Shown piece after piece: positions 5,361 to 8,650 of a stretch of 8,650 nucleotides of DNA. The stretch spans positions 1-8,650 of the forward strand of contig JAHIHJ010000432.1 of assembly GCA_018899795.1 (NCBI GenBank). The letters are read 5' to 3'. Each line of letters opens with the position of its first letter. Within the stretch, counting starts at the first letter, position 1. The translations under genes and the position numbers were made by a program. The notes under the pieces are model-generated. The model was not told the DNA's origin. It ran no database searches and worked only from the letters and a program-made list of their open reading frames with translations. This stretch comes from Methanobacteriota archaeon. GTDB taxonomy: Archaea; Halobacteriota; Methanosarcinia; Methanosarcinales; Methanoperedenaceae.

Positions 5361-6590
5361 ATGAACTGGCCTATGGTTCAACTGCAAGAACTCGCTCGCC
5401 CCGAAAAAGGCTCTATTGTTTCTGGGCCTTTTGGATCAAATATTGGCAGCAGATTTTTTGTGGAAGAAGGAGTTCCGGTAATCAGGGGGAATAACCTTAC
5501 TGTGGGTAGAGAAAAATTTATTGATGAAGGTTTTGTTTTTTTAACCGAGGAGAAAGCCTCAGAGTTTAAAAATTGTGGAGCTATAAAAGATGATATCATA
5601 TTTACTGCTGCTGGAACTATTGGACAAGTCGGTCTAATCCCAGAAAATACAAAATTCGAAAAATATATAATTTCAAATAAACAACTTAGAGTAAGGATTG
5701 ATACTTCAAAAGCAAATCCAGTTTTTGTTTACTACTGGTTAACAACAAGAGAAATGAATCGACATATTATAGGATTAAATAATGGTGGAGCAGTGCCCTT
5801 AATAAATCTGTCAATAATTCGAAAATTGCCTGTTCCTCTTCCCCCATACGAAAAACAAGAGAAGATTGTTTCGATTATTTCTGCATACGACTCCCTCATC
5901 GAAAACAACCACCGCCGCATTCAGCTTCTGGAGCAGTCGGCGCGGCTGCTCTACAGGGAGTGGTTTGTCCATCTGCGCTTTCCGGGGCATGAACATGTCA
6001 GGATCATCGATGGAGTGCCGGAGGGGTGGGAGACATTAGAATTGTCGGATATATGTAGCGATATTCGGGAAACAGTAAAACCTGAGCAAGTCAAATCGGA
6101 TACTCCTTACATTGGTTTGGAACACATGCCGCGCAAATCGATTACATTGATGGAATGGGGTAAATCAGAACAAGTAACAAGCAATAAATTCAAATATCGT
6201 AAAGGAGATATCCTTTTCGGAAAAATACGTCCATATTTTCATAAAGTTGGATTGACATTTACTGATGGAATAACTTCATCTGATGCAATTGTAATTAGAA
6301 GTAAGAACCAAAAACTTGCTCACCTTTTATTGATGGTGGTATCCAGTGATCATTTTGTTGCAGTTACTTCTGAAACTGTAAGAGAAGGCTCAAAAATGCC
6401 AAGGGCTGATTGGAAAGTGCTTAAAAAATATAAAATTATGATTCCTCCACTATTATTACTCGAAAATTTTAATGACATAATTAAATCAATCACATCCCAG
6501 TTAGAGATTCTGAGTTTTCAGATTCACAAATTACAGCAGGCCCGCGACATCCTTCTCCCGCGCCTCATGAATGGAGAGATCACAGTATGA
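5361..6590 (+). CDS. hsdS: Type I R-M system specificity subunit HsdS
   Basis: 409 residues, normal length for HsdS. It selects the bipartite DNA target for both methylation and restriction by bridging two HsdM subunits and recruiting HsdR. Layout: target-recognition domain 1 (about 1-160, ending PVPLPPYEKQEKI), central conserved helical spacer (about 163-215, LIENNHRRIQLLEQSARLL then REWFVHLRFPG), domain 2 starting at PEGWE (W223) and running to about 370 with SDTPYIGLEHM and GDILFGKIRPYF, and the C-terminal conserved helix ending ARDILLPRLMNGEITV. Composition alternates strongly: the spacer is nearly 60% GC in sampled stretches, while the two recognition domains fall to 18-30% in sampled stretches. 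This is typical of domains exchanged by recombination in conserved flanks. It is preceded immediately by repeat copy C, not by hsdM. Its TGA overlaps the hsdR ATG (ATGA). Confidence 0.96.
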   Translation: MNWPMVQLQELARPEKGSIVSGPFGSNIGSRFFVEEGVPVIRGNNLTVGREKFIDEGFVFLTEEKASEFKNCGAIKDDIIFTAAGTIGQVGLIPENTKFEKYIISNKQLRVRIDTSKANPVFVYYWLTTREMNRHIIGLNNGGAVPLINLSIIRKLPVPLPPYEKQEKIVSIISAYDSLIENNHRRIQLLEQSARLLYREWFVHLRFPGHEHVRIIDGVPEGWETLELSDICSDIRETVKPEQVKSDTPYIGLEHMPRKSITLMEWGKSEQVTSNKFKYRKGDILFGKIRPYFHKVGLTFTDGITSSDAIVIRSKNQKLAHLLLMVVSSDHFVAVTSETVREGSKMPRADWKVLKKYKIMIPPLLLLENFNDIIKSITSQLEILSFQIHKLQQARDILLPRLMNGEITV

Positions 6591-8650
6591 ATAAAATGAC
6601 CGAGGACACACTCGTACAGCAGACCGCATCAGATTATCTTCATGATAAGCTGGGCTGGGATGCAGTGTATGCCTATAATGAAGAAACCTTCGGGATTTAC
6701 GGCACTCTCGGTCGCAAGAATGACAGCGAAGTGGTGCTTACGCGCTACCTCAAGGCGGCGCTGGTCAAATTCAATCCCGACCTGCCGCAGCAGGCGTATC
6801 AGGATGCAGTCCGCCAGATCGTGGAATTTCCAGCCACGCAGTCCGTCCTGCAGATCAACCAGGACAAATACGCATTACTCAAGGATGGAGTGCTGGTGCA
6901 GTACCGTGACGAAAAAGGAGACTTAATCAAACAGCGTCTGAAGGTCTTTGATTTTGAGCATCCTGAAGAGAATCACTTCTTAGCTGTGCGCGAACTGTGG
7001 GTGAAGGGCGCGCTCTACCGGCGCCGCACGGATATCATGGGTTTTGTTAACGGGATTCCACTGCTATTCATAGAACTCAAGAACGTCCATAAAAACCTGC
7101 AGGCAGCATACGAAAAGAACCTGTCCGATTACAGGGATACTGTGCCGCATCTTTTCCATCATAACGCCATTATAGTGATTGCGAACGGCGTGGAGGCAAA
7201 ACTTGGCTCATATTCCAGCCAGTACAAGCATTTCCTTGAATGGAAGCGGCTGGAAGAAACAGAATCAGGTGTGGTTGACATGGAAACCCTGCTCAAAGGT
7301 ATTTGCGACAAACATAATTTCATGGATATGTTCGAGAACTTCATCGTATTCGATGACAGCACAGGCAAACTTGTAAAAATCCTTGCCCGCAACCATCAAT
7401 TCCTGGGCGTGAACCGCGCCATTAAATCCGTGATAGAACGCAAAGTTCGCAAAGGCAAACTTGGAATATTCTGGCACACGCAGGGCGCGGGCAAATCCTA
7501 TTCCATGGTCTTCTTCACGCAAAAAATTCACAGAAAGCTTGGCGGCAACTTCACATTCCTTGTGTGCACAGACCGCGATGACCTGGACAGCCAGATATAT
7601 AAGACATTTGCAGGCTGCAAACTGGTGGACAACGATAAAGACCCATGCCGCGCAGAAAATGGTGAACACCTGCAGCAGATGCTTGGCGAACACAAAGCCT
7701 ATGTATTCACCCTTATTCAAAAATTCAACAAGAAAATTTCTGATGATGATCCATATTCAGACAGGGACGATCTCATAGTCATAACAGATGAAGCGCACAG
7801 GACTCAAAATGGTATTTTTGCGCGCAATATGCGCGATGCTCTGACAGAGGCAAGTTTTATCGGCTTTACAGGAACCCCCCTTTTCAAGGATGATGAAGTC
7901 ACCCGACGAATATTCGGAGATTATGTCTCAACCTATGATTTCCAGCGGGCAGTAGAGGACGGGGCGACAGTCCCCCTCTATTACGATGCGCGCGGAGAAA
8001 AGCTGGGCATTGCCACAACTGAAATAAACGAACGCATCGCGCAAAAGCTTGAACAGATCGAGATAGAGGACATCAATGTATCGCAGCGACTTGAGAAAGA
8101 ACTCAAGCGGGAATATCACCTTATCACTGCCCAGAAGCGTCTTGACCAGATAGCTGCGGACTTTGTCAGGCACTACTCCACACAGTGGGAAAACGGCAAA
8201 GCCATGCTGATATGCATAGACAAGATAACCTGCGTCCGGATGTACGACCTGATAGACCGCTACTGGCAGCAGCGCCTTATTGAACTTGAAAAGGCGCTTT
8301 CGAAAGCACAGGACGATCAGGATGAGATATACCGGCGCCGCCAGATCGACTGGATGAAAACAACAAGAATGGCTGTCGTGATCAGCGAGGAACAGGGAGA
8401 AATGGAAAAGTTTCGCAAGTGGGATCTGGACATAACTCCCCACCGCCAGTTGATCAAGCAGGGATTTGAGACGCAAGACGGAAAGCGCATCGATATCGAT
8501 ATGGCTTTCAAGAAAGAAGAACATCCTTTTCGCATTGCAATTGTCTGCGCCATGTGGCTGACAGGCTTTGATGTTCCAAGTCTTGCCACATTGTATCTCG
8601 ATAAACCTCTTAAGGCGCATACACTGATGCAGGCGATCGCCCGCGCTAAC
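6587..8650 (+). CDS. hsdR: Type I R-M system restriction subunit HsdR, 3'-truncated by window edge
   Basis: The frame is open from ATG 6587 to the last base (688 codons, no stop). It encodes the ATP-dependent translocase and endonuclease of the Type I complex. Residues 1-280 hold the nuclease domain: D149 (RRTDIMGFVNG) and E163-x-K165 (LLFIELKN) form the PD-(D/E)XK core. The superfamily 2 motor follows: Walker A QGAGKS at 299-304, DEAH at 401-404, GFTGTPL from 426, and motif V TGFDVPS at 659-665. The fragment ends inside motif VI (QAIARAN, 682-688). Typical HsdR proteins have about 1000 residues, so roughly 300 or more are missing, including the C-terminal helical domain that docks on HsdM/HsdS. 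All visible catalytic residues are intact. The 4-nt overlap with hsdS implies translational coupling. The start could also be the Met at codon 4, but ATG 6587 fits the overlap. Confidence 0.97.
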   Translation, partial: MNKMTEDTLVQQTASDYLHDKLGWDAVYAYNEETFGIYGTLGRKNDSEVVLTRYLKAALVKFNPDLPQQAYQDAVRQIVEFPATQSVLQINQDKYALLKDGVLVQYRDEKGDLIKQRLKVFDFEHPEENHFLAVRELWVKGALYRRRTDIMGFVNGIPLLFIELKNVHKNLQAAYEKNLSDYRDTVPHLFHHNAIIVIANGVEAKLGSYSSQYKHFLEWKRLEETESGVVDMETLLKGICDKHNFMDMFENFIVFDDSTGKLVKILARNHQFLGVNRAIKSVIERKVRKGKLGIFWHTQGAGKSYSMVFFTQKIHRKLGGNFTFLVCTDRDDLDSQIYKTFAGCKLVDNDKDPCRAENGEHLQQMLGEHKAYVFTLIQKFNKKISDDDPYSDRDDLIVITDEAHRTQNGIFARNMRDALTEASFIGFTGTPLFKDDEVTRRIFGDYVSTYDFQRAVEDGATVPLYYDARGEKLGIATTEINERIAQKLEQIEIEDINVSQRLEKELKREYHLITAQKRLDQIAADFVRHYSTQWENGKAMLICIDKITCVRMYDLIDRYWQQRLIELEKALSKAQDDQDEIYRRRQIDWMKTTRMAVVISEEQGEMEKFRKWDLDITPHRQLIKQGFETQDGKRIDIDMAFKKEEHPFRIAIVCAMWLTGFDVPSLATLYLDKPLKAHTLMQAIARAN

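Noticed and set aside
4933..5364. Plus-strand frame of 143 codons between the 382-aa gene and hsdS
   Set aside because: Mostly translated repeat sequence. Differences between repeat copies show no protein-level conservation. It is kept only as an observation about ATGA junctions.
6642..7778. Several short frames on both strands within 6642-7778
   Set aside because: All lie inside hsdR, which is open from 6587 to the window end with all expected motifs.
7928..8620. Minus-strand open frame of 230 codons opposite hsdR
   Set aside because: It is a long shadow of the hsdR coding frame. HsdR motifs DEAH, GFTGTP and TGFDVPS on the + strand are unambiguous.

Overview
The window holds most of a Type I restriction-modification (R-M) locus, all on the + strand. 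It is open at both ends: the modification gene hsdM has lost its 5' part and the restriction gene hsdR its 3' part. The order is hsdM (1-1500), a DUF1016/YhcG-type nuclease gene (1951-2988), a two-gene AT-rich module made of a DUF4365-like protein (3292-3804) and an unrecognised 382-residue protein (3801-4949), then hsdS (5361-6590) and hsdR (6587-8650+). HsdM and HsdS would form the methylase, and HsdR would add ATP-driven translocation and cleavage. The three genes in the middle are accessory. They separate hsdM from hsdS, which in many Type I operons lie next to each other.

The most striking non-coding feature is a repeat element of about 170 bp. It is present in three same-orientation copies: A 1712-1881, B 3010-3142 (5'-truncated) and C 5182-5348. 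They sit between hsdM and the DUF1016 gene, between the DUF1016 gene and the DUF4365 pair, and between the pair and hsdS, so each accessory cassette is bracketed by direct repeats. Each full copy has a left array of 9-bp units (ACGGATnnn), a palindromic axis, an inverted array (ATCCGCGnn), a unique core of about 47 bp, an array of 10-bp units (ATCTGCGttt) and a T7 tract. Fragments of the same vocabulary lie at 1594-1616 (inverted) and 4977-5015. Other short arrays are an 11-bp x3 repeat just after hsdM (1518-1550) and a 9-bp x3 GACAGGAT array abutting copy B (3143-3169).

Base composition is mosaic. hsdM, the DUF1016 gene and hsdR are near 45-50% GC in the stretches I counted. The DUF4365 pair and the two target-recognition domains of HsdS are much more AT-rich, with sampled 60-base stretches of 18-30% GC. 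The conserved spacer of HsdS is nearly 60% GC. This points to cassette acquisition and to replacement of the HsdS specificity domains.

The host cannot be fixed from this window. Short intergenic repeats of the ATCTGCGTTCATCTGCGG type, moderate GC and a TATA-like box just upstream of the DUF4365 start would suit an environmental methanogenic or methanotrophic archaeon, but many environmental bacteria carry similar repeats. No tRNA, rRNA, CRISPR array, transposase or phage structural gene is visible. The minus strand shows no convincing gene.
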